DNA of 7,186 nucleotides from Erythrobacter sp. (GCA_030731635.1 JANQTR010000032.1:1-7186), one strand, 5' to 3'; positions 1 to 5,987 are shown, numbered from the stretch's first letter. Translations and numbers: made by a program. The notes: a model not told the origin generated them from the letters alone.

Positions 1-308
1 GCCAGCAGTCCGCCCGAAGCCAGTACCGCCACCCCGCCGATGATCCTCCGCGTACGGTTATTGCCCTTGTCCGATGCGTGGCCCCACAGCGGACGGCCAA
101 GCTGCACACCATAATGCCATGCCACCAGACCCGCCGGGATCGCCGCCAACAACCCCAGTTCAACCACCATCACCCGGTTCAGCACGGTCGTCGCCAGCAT
201 CACCAGCGCGCCGATTGCCGCCTGCACCAACCCGATGCGGACAATACCAAACCAGCCGAAGCCCGTGTTCGCCGCCACGACGCGGGGTGAGGCGAGCGCG
301 GCGTGCAT
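1..308 (-). CDS. PucC/BCH2-family MFS transporter, N-terminal part (3' end outside window)
   Basis: Only the first 102 codons are in the window; the gene continues past the left edge and was found by translating back from the bchG stop. Its ATG (306-308) overlaps the bchG TGA as TGATG, a sign of translational coupling. The N-terminus carries GWFGIVRIGLVQAA (about residues 18-31), then LNRVMVVELGL (43-53), typical of the PucC/LhaA/Bch2 subgroup of the major facilitator superfamily. Hydrophobic stretches at about 24-44 and 52-72 look like the first two membrane helices, followed by the loop GRPLWGHASDKG (71-82), the MFS loop 2-3 signature, and the start of a third helix. Family members have about 430-480 residues and 12 helices and assist light-harvesting complex assembly, probably by handling BChl. 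The position directly after bchG matches ORF428 (bch2) of the Rhodobacter cluster, so bchP is the expected next gene. The exact paralogue cannot be fixed from this fragment. Confidence 0.88.
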   Translation of the reverse strand, partial: MHAALASPRVVAANTGFGWFGIVRIGLVQAAIGALVMLATTVLNRVMVVELGLLAAIPAGLVAWHYGVQLGRPLWGHASDKGNNRTRRIIGGVAVLASGGLL

Positions 309-1222
309 CAGATATAGCCCCCAAGGCCCAGTGCCGATGCCAGCATCCCCAGAACATACAGCGTCACGCCGACACCATTATACCACGGGGCATATTGCTT
401 GGGATTGCGCAGCAATTTGGGCATGGCTGCAAACTGCGCCAGCAGCACCGCGCCAACAATCGCGGCGGAAAGCGTGAAGCCCCAGATGGCGAGCAACACA
501 ATCACTACCACCTGCGCCGCAGCCATGGTCGCGCAGGCCAAGCGCGCCGCCGGGCCAACGCCCATCACCACTGGCAGCGACGTCAGGCCGGTCTGGCGGT
601 CACCTTCGACCGCCTTGAAATCATTCAGCACCATGATGCCGTGCGCGCCGAGCGAATAGAGCACCAGCACCGCGATCACCTCGGCCCGGGGCATGGCGCC
701 CAACATTACGGTGGCGCCGGTGAACCAGCTCAACCCTTCATAGGTAAGGCCGCAGACCAGCGGGCCAAGCCAGCCGCTCGCCTTGAACCGGAACGGCGGG
801 GCGGAGTAGGCCCAGGCAAAAGCAAGGCCGACCAGCCCGGCCATAAACACCAGCGGGCCAAGCAGCCAGCCGACCGTGGCCGAAATCAGGCTGGCGATGA
901 TGGCGATATACAGCCCCCAGCGCCCGCCAATGCGGCCTGAGGGGATCGGGCGATCGGGTTCGTTGATGGCATCGACATGGCGATCGAACCAGTCGTTCAC
1001 CGCCTGACTGGTGCCGCACACCAGCGGCCCGGCCAGCATCACCCCGCCAGCCACGAACCACCAGCGCCCTTCGAGCCCCGCGCCGGACGACACCGCCCCG
1101 CACATGAACGCCCACATCGGCGGAAACCAGGTGATCGGTTTGAGCAGCTCCAGCACATCGCGCAGCTTTGGGCGCGCCACCGGAATGGGCGCATTGCGAG
1201 TCGAAGATGCCGAATGCTCCAT
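308..1222 (-). CDS. bchG: Bacteriochlorophyll synthase BchG
   Basis: Membrane prenyltransferase of the UbiA superfamily that attaches the geranylgeranyl (or phytyl) tail to bacteriochlorophyllide a, the last assembly step before tail reduction by BchP. With this start the protein has 304 residues, the usual size for BchG. The first Asp-rich motif is NDWFDRHVDAINEPDRPIPSG (residues 76-96) and the second is NDFKAVEGDRQTG (200-212); both bind prenyl diphosphate with Mg2+. Multiple hydrophobic helices fill the rest (for example 55-71, 103-140, 181-200, 235-265, 285-302). I chose the ATG at 1222 rather than the in-frame ATG at 1258. The longer form adds 12 residues of poor quality, and its start codon lies inside a PpsR-like operator (1253-1270). 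Neither start has a good Shine-Dalgarno. The stop overlaps the start of the PucC-like gene, so the two are probably one operon. Confidence 0.93.
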   Translation of the reverse strand: MEHSASSTRNAPIPVARPKLRDVLELLKPITWFPPMWAFMCGAVSSGAGLEGRWWFVAGGVMLAGPLVCGTSQAVNDWFDRHVDAINEPDRPIPSGRIGGRWGLYIAIIASLISATVGWLLGPLVFMAGLVGLAFAWAYSAPPFRFKASGWLGPLVCGLTYEGLSWFTGATVMLGAMPRAEVIAVLVLYSLGAHGIMVLNDFKAVEGDRQTGLTSLPVVMGVGPAARLACATMAAAQVVVIVLLAIWGFTLSAAIVGAVLLAQFAAMPKLLRNPKQYAPWYNGVGVTLYVLGMLASALGLGGYI

Positions 1223-1252
1223 GATTTTGAAGCTATGCCTGACAGCACAAAG

Positions 1253-1270
1253 CGTCAAATTATTTTGACA
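1253..1270 (-). promoter_or_regulatory. PpsR/CrtJ-like operator upstream of bchG
   Basis: On the minus strand this reads TGTC-AAAATAATTT-GACG, one mismatch from the established PpsR/CrtJ consensus TGTC-N10-GACA. It sits 31 bases upstream of the chosen bchG start, directly downstream of a TATAGT hexamer, where binding would block transcription. Its mismatch (G for the final A) is the same as in the box between ppaA and bchF (4055-4072), which supports a real, strain-specific consensus. Binding by the PpsR encoded here is inferred. Confidence 0.65.
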
Positions 1271-1341
1271 CTATATTTTTCGATAAGTTCGATTTTTGGC
1301 GCGATAATCGGAAAATGGGGACAAATGTGTCCAGTCTGACG

Positions 1342-1359
1342 CGTTCCGCTAGCTTGACA
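1342..1359 (-). promoter_or_regulatory. Second, weaker PpsR-like box upstream of bchG
   Basis: The minus strand reads TGTC-AAGCTAGCGG-AACG. It keeps the TGTCAA half of the other two boxes in the window and the outer TGT-N12-ACG frame, but the second half-site has lost its leading G. It starts 89 bp from the first bchG box. PpsR/CrtJ is known to bind pairs of such sites cooperatively, so a weak distal partner is plausible. On sequence alone this could be chance. Confidence 0.35.
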
Positions 1360-1415
1360 GTTGCGGGCCCGAGTGATGATTCGTCGCACCTGAAGGGCGA
1401 CTCACAGGCCCTGCC

Positions 1416-1448
1416 AGACCCGGCTTAGACCCCCGCTAGACCCCTCTC
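1416..1448. repeat. Three-copy 11-bp tandem repeat (AGACCC core)
   Basis: Three consecutive 11-base units begin with AGACCC at 1416, 1427 and 1438: AGACCCGGCTT, AGACCCCCGCT and AGACCCCTCTC. The first six bases are identical in all three and the rest are C/T-rich. The array is flanked by arms GGCCCTGCC (1407-1415) and GGCAGGCC (1467-1474), which can pair with a single bulged base. No function is known to me; see findings. Confidence 0.6.
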
Positions 1449-1546
1449 AGGGTGCGATAGGGCAGCGGCAGGCCGGGGATCTTGCAGCAGCAGGCGGGAG
1501 CGCACTCGTGCCAGAGAGCGTAAGAACCTGCATATTTTCCAGATGT

Positions 1547-2968
1547 TTAATCAGAATCGCCGGTCAGATTGCCAAGGCCGTAGCGGTGCAGCTTGGAATA
1601 GAGGCTCTGGCGTGACAGGCCAAGAATCTCGGCTGCTGATGCGCGATTGTCCGACGTGTAGGAAAGTGCTGCTTCGATGCACAAACGCTCAATCAAATCA
1701 GTGCTTTCGCGGACAATGTCTTTCAGTGACATGCGTCCGACCAGCTCGGTCAACTGCTCAACCGAACGCGGCAGTTCATGCGCGCCCGGCGGCAAATCGC
1801 GCAGCCGGCGCCCCACCGGGCGAATGACGAAGCCGTAATAGGCATCCTCACCAGCCGTCCTTACTGCTGATAATTCAATGGCTTCGCCGTCAACATCATG
1901 GCCGACTCGCAGCACCGTCGCGACGTTGCGGGCCGCCCCGTGCTGATCAATCTGACCTTCGATCAGATCAAGATCGATCCCCGGCCGACCAATCGATTCC
2001 GACAGGTGTCGCCCGCGCAGTTGATCGACGCTAGCCGCCTGTAAAAGTTCAACAAAAGCGGCATTTGCGGTGACAATTTCCAGATTGGCATTAGCCACCA
2101 CAAAGGCATCGGGCATCTGATCGACCAGATCGAGCACTGGTGAGAAATCGCCTGCCGTACGATCGCTTGCCGCGGTCAGGCGCACCAGCAGGAACTGCCC
2201 GCGATCCTGCGTGAAGCCTGTGATCGACGCCATCACCTCACGCGCGCCGCGCGCGATGCGCAGGCGTGCGGGACTTACCGTGTCAGAAACAAGCGCTGCA
2301 CCGACCAATGCCTGCAACCCATCATATGAATTTTTATCAAAGAAAGTCAGCAACTTCTTGCCGGGAAGGCTAGCTGTCCTTGCCCCCATAAGCAGGTGTG
2401 CCGCAGGGTTGGCTTCACGGATCCGTAAAGTCGCCGCTTCGATGATCATCACCGGCTCAGTCGAACGCTCAAACAGCATCCGATACCGCGCTTCGAGCTG
2501 GCGCATCTTGAGGTAATCGCGTTCTAGCGATTGCTGCACCTGCAATAATCGCTGCTGGAGCTTGCCAGCGTCGCGCAGGTCGCGGCCAAAAGCGATCCTG
2601 TGCTCCCCACCATTAACGCTGAGCACAGCGTAGCGAATTGGCACATCGCCATCGCGCGACGGGTGGTTGACCTGCCGCCAATGCTGCACCTCACCGCGCC
2701 GAGCAGCAGCGAGCATCTCCATGATTTTCGGGCGACTTTCATCAGTCACCGTCTCAATCCAGTTCATCCCGACCCAGTCGGCAAATGCTGGAAATTCGCG
2801 TGGATCGAAAGCCGCATCAAGGATCGTGCCGGTATCATCGAGCACCAGCGTGACATCGCCTGCGACCATCGCCAGCTTCATCGCTGCATCCGCATCGAGC
2901 GAATCGAACAGCTCCGCCGCCTTCCCGAACGGGTGCTTGCCTTCAATGCTGTGTTTGCGGGTGAGCAT
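1547..2968 (-). CDS. ppsR: Photosystem transcriptional repressor PpsR (CrtJ)
   Basis: DNA-binding repressor of BChl, carotenoid and light-harvesting genes under oxygen. The 473 residues match the usual family length. An N-terminal PAS-like domain (about 15-130) is followed by a Gln/Leu-rich helical linker (about 134-165), two PAS domains (about 160-265 and 275-385) and a C-terminal FIS-type helix-turn-helix (about 436-465) with DNRASAAEILGLSRQSLYSKL at 440-460, nearly the family signature. The protein has one cysteine, Cys430 in IERLCIEAAL just before the HTH, equivalent to the redox-active Cys420/Cys424 of CrtJ/PpsR. The second cysteine (about 250 in Rhodobacter proteins) is absent. The ATG at 2968 lies 13 bases after the ppaA stop with no clear Shine-Dalgarno, so translation probably depends on coupling to ppaA. 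It is the likely binder of the TGTC-N10-GACG boxes in this window. Confidence 0.96.
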   Translation of the reverse strand: MLTRKHSIEGKHPFGKAAELFDSLDADAAMKLAMVAGDVTLVLDDTGTILDAAFDPREFPAFADWVGMNWIETVTDESRPKIMEMLAAARRGEVQHWRQVNHPSRDGDVPIRYAVLSVNGGEHRIAFGRDLRDAGKLQQRLLQVQQSLERDYLKMRQLEARYRMLFERSTEPVMIIEAATLRIREANPAAHLLMGARTASLPGKKLLTFFDKNSYDGLQALVGAALVSDTVSPARLRIARGAREVMASITGFTQDRGQFLLVRLTAASDRTAGDFSPVLDLVDQMPDAFVVANANLEIVTANAAFVELLQAASVDQLRGRHLSESIGRPGIDLDLIEGQIDQHGAARNVATVLRVGHDVDGEAIELSAVRTAGEDAYYGFVIRPVGRRLRDLPPGAHELPRSVEQLTELVGRMSLKDIVRESTDLIERLCIEAALSYTSDNRASAAEILGLSRQSLYSKLHRYGLGNLTGDSD

Positions 2969-2981
2969 AAGTGGGTTCGAT

Positions 2982-3881
2982 CTACCGCAGGTTCGCGTCT
3001 GGAATGGCGGAAACTTTCACCAGTTTTTCGGCGATTTCGAGCGCAGACAAGGCATCTGGCGCAGTCCCGTCAGCCCCGACATCCTGAACCAGACCGGGGT
3101 TTTCGTTGATCATTCTTCCGCCAACAAAAACAACGATATCCGGGTTGACGGAGGCATTACGTATCGCCTTGATGAGATTTGCGAGCGCCGAGCTAGGGCA
3201 GTCACGGGTGAGGGTCAATCCGACCATGTCGAAGGGTTGACGCCCCAATCGGTCGATCAGCTCGCGGCGCTCGGGCTTGACCAGCGCCTCGCTGCGCCAA
3301 CCAGCGCGGGCAAACACTTCTTCGATCATCAAGGCACCGAAATTGTGATTATCGCCGGGCATCGGCGAAAACAGCACGCTGCGCGGCGTAAGGAGATAGG
3401 CTCGTTCCGTCGGAGCGCGCGCGGCAATTTCGCGCATCACTTCCTGCAGGCGCCACAAACCCATTGTAACATCCAGGAAATCACACTCGTCGCTTTCCCA
3501 CATTTCGCCCAATTTGCGCGCAGAAGGGGCAAGCAGGTCGAGGCAAATGGTCTCAACCGAAGCCCCATCGGCGATGAAAACATCAACCTCTTCAAGCAGG
3601 CCAGCCGCTTCAAGCTGGAGCGGCAACGTAGCAAAGCGCGCGGCATCTGCCGGATCGATCGGGCGCGATTGCTTGGCTTTGACACCCTGCCTGGCGCCGC
3701 TGGAATGGGCCATCAAAAGACGGGGGATAATTTCACCCTCGATCATGGTGTTGACCGAGTCGCCCGGGGCCAATTTGCCAACCGCGCCTTTGCGTCGAAC
3801 CCGTTCAAGCGGTGCGGAAATCACCCCGCGCAACAGCTCTGATCCGGCGCCAAACATGCTCGAAGCTTTGGACTCTCCCAT
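2982..3881 (-). CDS. ppaA: B12-binding antirepressor PpaA/AerR
   Basis: Regulator that binds PpsR/CrtJ and modulates its repression; family members use cobalamin (AerR, light-sensitive) and some also bind heme. This start gives 299 residues. Residues about 75-165 form a helical B12-cap-like domain with GEMWESDECDFLDVTMGLWR (125-144); Trp128 is in the place of the conserved cap tryptophan. The Rossmann-type B12 domain follows, with the cobalt-ligand motif DNHNFG (177-182, DxHxxG, His179) and FVGGRMINENPG (252-263) later. The ATG at 3881 is preferred because GGGAGG (3891-3896) lies 9 bases upstream. An in-frame TTG at 3911 would add 10 residues but has its purine run too close, and an in-frame stop at 3954-3956 rules out longer forms. 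Rhodobacter capsulatus AerR is known to occur as long and short isoforms; Met46, just before the conserved core, could start a short form here, although no Shine-Dalgarno is visible. It is cotranscribed with ppsR by position. Confidence 0.94.
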   Translation of the reverse strand: MGESKASSMFGAGSELLRGVISAPLERVRRKGAVGKLAPGDSVNTMIEGEIIPRLLMAHSSGARQGVKAKQSRPIDPADAARFATLPLQLEAAGLLEEVDVFIADGASVETICLDLLAPSARKLGEMWESDECDFLDVTMGLWRLQEVMREIAARAPTERAYLLTPRSVLFSPMPGDNHNFGALMIEEVFARAGWRSEALVKPERRELIDRLGRQPFDMVGLTLTRDCPSSALANLIKAIRNASVNPDIVVFVGGRMINENPGLVQDVGADGTAPDALSALEIAEKLVKVSAIPDANLR

Positions 3882-4006
3882 ACGTCGGACCCTCCCAGGT
3901 CTTGCGGACAAACCTTCCGCCGGAGGTAGCGACCGCTTCCCTGTAAAGCGCCCTCACCTCTGCTCCCGATATGCCAGCGAATCCAAACTACGTCTTTTTC
4001 AGCCAC
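3821..4006 (-). CDS. Possible leader ORF overlapping the ppaA start (hypothetical, 61 aa)
   Basis: A GTG at 4004-4006 is preceded at 8 bases by AGGAGG (4015-4020), the strongest Shine-Dalgarno on the minus strand of this region and better than the one for ppaA itself. The frame runs 61 codons and ends at 3821-3823, overlapping the first 20 or so codons of ppaA in a different frame. The product begins MAEKDVVWIRWHIG, is Trp- and Arg-containing with a Cys-rich tail, and resembles no family I know. It lies inside the mRNA expected from the promoter at 4049-4077. It may be a translated leader peptide, part of a long PpaA form made by frameshift, or a chance reading frame behind a fortuitous AGGAGG. 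Low confidence as a protein gene; the Shine-Dalgarno is directly visible. Confidence 0.3.
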   Translation of the reverse strand: MAEKDVVWIRWHIGSRGEGALQGSGRYLRRKVCPQDLGGSDVWESPKLRACLAPDQSCCAG

Positions 4007-4048
4007 GGCGCAAACCTCCTGACGGATGAACGTGTCAGCGTCAACAAA

Positions 4049-4077
4049 ACTAAACGTCCAATTTAGTTGACACTCAA
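4049..4077 (-). promoter_or_regulatory. Candidate ppaA-ppsR promoter
   Basis: On the minus strand TTGAGT (4072-4077) and TTTAGT (4049-4054) are separated by exactly 17 bases, each matching 4 of 6 sigma-70 consensus positions. The spacer is filled by the PpsR-like box at 4055-4072, so the repressor would control its own operon. This would give a leader of roughly 160 bases before the ppaA ATG. No mapped start site is available; this rests on spacing and position. Confidence 0.5.
4055..4072. promoter_or_regulatory. PpsR/CrtJ-like operator between ppaA and bchF
   Basis: Plus strand CGTC-CAATTTAGTT-GACA, or TGTC-N10-GACG on the minus strand, one mismatch from the PpsR/CrtJ consensus TGTC-N10-GACA. 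It overlaps a 7-bp inverted repeat AACTAAA/TTTAGTT (4048-4054 and 4062-4068). It occupies the spacer of the candidate ppaA promoter and its right half is the -35 hexamer of the candidate bchF promoter, so a single bound repressor could silence both operons. Confidence 0.7.
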
Positions 4078-4094
4078 GTTGGAAAGCGTAATCT
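4067..4094 (+). promoter_or_regulatory. Candidate bchFNB operon promoter
   Basis: Perfect -35 TTGACA (4067-4072), 16-base spacer, and a weak -10 TAATCT (4089-4094). Transcription would begin near 4101 and give a leader of about 25 bases before bchF. The -35 is contained in the PpsR-like operator, the arrangement expected of an oxygen-repressed bch promoter. Confidence 0.5.
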
Positions 4095-4125
4095 CCGAAT
4101 CTGAGAAGAGAGGCTGACGCAACAC

Positions 4126-4674
4126 ATGACACGGACGGATCACGCATCCCCGGTCGAACCCGGAACTCCTTCAAAGGGGATGGGCCACGAGAGGGAGACG
4201 ACCTACGCACTTTACACCGCTGAAGAGCGGGTACGGCGCGACGAGTCGGTCTGGACGATCGTGCAGGGCGTGCTCGCCCCGGTTCAGTTTCTAGTGTTTA
4301 TGGTCAGCCTTGGCCTTGTGATCCGTACGCTCACCACCGGGGAAGGCGCGTTTGCTGCGGACATCTCGATCGTGGTCAAGACGCTGGTGCTTTACACCAT
4401 CATGGTCACGGGCTCGATCTGGGAAAAGGTCGTGTTCGGCAAATGGCTCTTCGCCCCGGCCTTCTTCTGGGAAGACGTTTTCTCGATGCTGGTGCTGGCG
4501 TTGCACACCCTTTATCTGGTGATGTTGCTGGGTGAGATCGGGACGCTGGAGCAGCGGATGCTGGTCGCGCTGGCGGGTTACGCCGCTTATGTAATCAACG
4601 CCGGTCAATTCCTGTGGAAACTACGCATGGCCCGGCTTCAGGGCGCGCTTCCCACCATGGCGGTGACGGCATGA
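4126..4674 (+). CDS. bchF: 3-vinyl bacteriochlorophyllide hydratase BchF
   Basis: Hydrates the 3-vinyl group of the (bacterio)chlorophyllide ring to 3-hydroxyethyl, on the way to the 3-acetyl group of BChl a. The 182-residue integral membrane protein has about four helices (about 45-68, 80-99, 117-138, 144-164). Recognisable family segments are LYTAEERVRRDESVW (29-43), GVLAPVQFLVF (48-58) and WEKVVFGKWLFAPAFFWEDVFS (99-120), with conserved acidic and aromatic residues in the last. The start at 4126 has a purine-rich GAGAGG (4108-4113) at a rather long 12-base spacing. Met19 (4180) lies closer to the conserved core but its AAAGGGG touches the ATG, so it is less likely; the first 25 residues look unconserved. 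First gene of the bchFNB operon; its TGA overlaps the bchN ATG (ATGA). Confidence 0.94.
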   Translation: MTRTDHASPVEPGTPSKGMGHERETTYALYTAEERVRRDESVWTIVQGVLAPVQFLVFMVSLGLVIRTLTTGEGAFAADISIVVKTLVLYTIMVTGSIWEKVVFGKWLFAPAFFWEDVFSMLVLALHTLYLVMLLGEIGTLEQRMLVALAGYAAYVINAGQFLWKLRMARLQGALPTMAVTA

Positions 4675-5984
4675 GCCCGCTTGCGATCCTTGATGGTTGC
4701 GCGGCCGAAATGGTTCGCGATGACCAACCCGCCAACCCCCAACCGCACCCTGTCCTGCGTGAGCGCGGACAACGCGAAGTTTTCTGCGGCCTCACCGGGA
4801 TCATCTGGCTGCACCGCAAGATGCAGGACGCCTTTTTCCTGGTGGTGGGATCACGCACCTGCGCGCACCTGCTGCAATCAGCCGCTGGCGTGATGATCTT
4901 TGCTGAACCGCGCTTTGCCACGGCAATCATGGAAGAACGCGATCTGGCCGGAATGGTCGATGCGCAGGACGAACTGGACCGGGTGGTGACCCGCCTGCTC
5001 GAACGACGCCCTGACATCCGCACTCTGTTTCTGGTGGGCTCGTGCCCATCCGAAGTGATCAAGCTTGACCTGGCCAAGGCCGCTCAGCGCCTTGGCGCGC
5101 AATATATGCCGCGCGTCCGCATCCTCAACTATTCGGGTAGCGGGATCGAGACCACCTTCACCCAAGGCGAAGATGCCTGCCTGTCGGCACTGGTGCCGGT
5201 AATGCCCGCAAGCGCGCCTGATGCCGCCAAGGAGCTGCTGATCGTCGGCAGCCTGCCCGATATCGTCGAAGACCAGTTCCTGCGGATGTTTGCAGAGCTC
5301 GGCATCGCCAAGGTCGGCGTACTGCCCGCACGCAATGCCCGCGATTTGCCGAGTGTTGGTGCAAATACCCGCTATCTGCTGGCGCAACCGTTCCTGGGTG
5401 AGACTGCGATGGCGCTCGAAGGGCGCGGCGCTCAGCGCATCGCAGCGCTGTTCCCGTTCGGCGCCGAAGGCACATCTGACTGGTTGCGCGCTGCTGCTCG
5501 CGAGTTCGGGATTGATGCTGCGCTGGTCGAAAAGGTGATTACACCGGGCCGTGAACGCGCAAAGCGCGCGCTCGCCAACCTGCGCCCGCAACTTGAAGGC
5601 AAGCGCATCACCTTCCTGCCGGATTCGCAGCTTGAAGTGCCGCTGGCGCGGTTCCTGCAAGACGAACTGGGAATGGAACTGGTCGAAGTTGGCACGCCCT
5701 ATCTGCACCGCGCGCATCTCGCCCACGAGCTTGACCGGTTCGGCGCAAACGTCCGCATCAGCGAAGGCCAACATCTCGAACGTCAGCTTGACCGCGTGCG
5801 GGCCGACCGGCCCGATATCACTGTGTGCGGACTTGGCCTTGCCAACCCGCTCGAAGGTGAAGGCCTGACCACCAAGTGGGCGATCGAACTCGTGTTCTCG
5901 CCGATCCACGGTTTTGACCAAGCAGCCGATCTTGCTGAACTGTTTGCGCGGCCGCTGCGGCGCCGTGACATGCTGGAGGTATAG
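4671..5984 (+). CDS. bchN: Light-independent protochlorophyllide reductase subunit N (BchN)
   Basis: With BchB this forms the catalytic NB protein of the nitrogenase-like dark-operative protochlorophyllide reductase (DPOR), which receives electrons from BchL and reduces the D-ring C17=C18 bond. The 437 residues are close to the usual 420-470. The three cluster cysteines are visible: Cys39 (VFCGLTG), Cys64 (SRTCAHL) and Cys125 (GSCPSEV). Their spacing of 25 and 61 is identical to Cys26/51/112 of Rhodobacter capsulatus BchN. The ATG at 4671 overlaps the bchF stop, indicating translational coupling. An upstream in-frame ATG at 4614 would extend 19 residues back into bchF and is rejected because the family sequence begins after the overlap. 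Its last codons contain the Shine-Dalgarno of bchB. Confidence 0.97.
   Translation: MSPLAILDGCAAEMVRDDQPANPQPHPVLRERGQREVFCGLTGIIWLHRKMQDAFFLVVGSRTCAHLLQSAAGVMIFAEPRFATAIMEERDLAGMVDAQDELDRVVTRLLERRPDIRTLFLVGSCPSEVIKLDLAKAAQRLGAQYMPRVRILNYSGSGIETTFTQGEDACLSALVPVMPASAPDAAKELLIVGSLPDIVEDQFLRMFAELGIAKVGVLPARNARDLPSVGANTRYLLAQPFLGETAMALEGRGAQRIAALFPFGAEGTSDWLRAAAREFGIDAALVEKVITPGRERAKRALANLRPQLEGKRITFLPDSQLEVPLARFLQDELGMELVEVGTPYLHRAHLAHELDRFGANVRISEGQHLERQLDRVRADRPDITVCGLGLANPLEGEGLTTKWAIELVFSPIHGFDQAADLAELFARPLRRRDMLEV
5975..5980 (+). promoter_or_regulatory. Ribosome binding site of bchB
   Basis: Perfect GGAGGT placed 7 bases before the bchB ATG at 5988, inside the last codons of bchN. It fixes the bchB start and suggests strong translation of bchB independent of, or in addition to, coupling to bchN. 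Confidence 0.85.
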
Positions 5985-5987
5985 GCA

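Larger units (their letters stand above)
1223..1546. other. bchG-ppsR intergenic region
   Basis: About 324 bases without a convincing gene. The half next to bchG (1255-1315) is clearly AT-richer than the surroundings and should contain the bchG promoter. TATAGT on the minus strand (1270-1275) is the best -10-like hexamer, but I find no matching -35, and the alternative TTGACG-N17-TAGCTT (1258 down to 1230) would give an almost leaderless mRNA. Two PpsR-like boxes (1253-1270, 1342-1359), a GGACA-N4-TGTCC palindrome (1319-1332) and an 11-bp triple repeat (1416-1448) lie here. No hairpin followed by a T-run is visible after the ppsR stop on the minus strand, so read-through from ppsR into bchG cannot be excluded. 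Confidence 0.7.

Noticed and set aside
74..940. Plus-strand 288-aa open frame opposite bchG and the PucC-like gene
   Set aside because: Low-complexity Pro/Arg/His/Gln-rich translation typical of the antisense of a GC-rich gene; bchG and the PucC-like frame on the other strand have clear family motifs.
1223..1258. Upstream ATG at 1258 as the bchG start
   Set aside because: Adds 12 unconserved residues, has no Shine-Dalgarno, and the codon lies inside the PpsR-like operator; the ATG at 1222 is preferred.
1354..1382. Plus-strand promoter TTGACA with TGATTC 17 bases on
   Set aside because: The -10 is poor and it would only drive RNA antisense to ppsR; TTGACA here is better explained as half of the weak PpsR-like box.
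1383..1401. GTCGC-N9-GCGAC hairpin as a terminator for ppsR
   Set aside because: Only 5 bp of stem and no T-run after it on the minus strand.
2667..3842. Plus-strand 391-aa open frame opposite ppsR and ppaA
   Set aside because: Spans two genes on the other strand and their junction, with no recognisable domain; the minus-strand frames encode complete PpsR and PpaA.
3882..3911. TTG at 3911 as the ppaA start
   Set aside because: No properly spaced Shine-Dalgarno, whereas the ATG at 3881 has GGGAGG 9 bases upstream.
4614..4670. ATG at 4614 as the bchN start
   Set aside because: Would overlap bchF by about 60 bases with unrelated residues; the ATGA overlap at 4671 is the usual arrangement.
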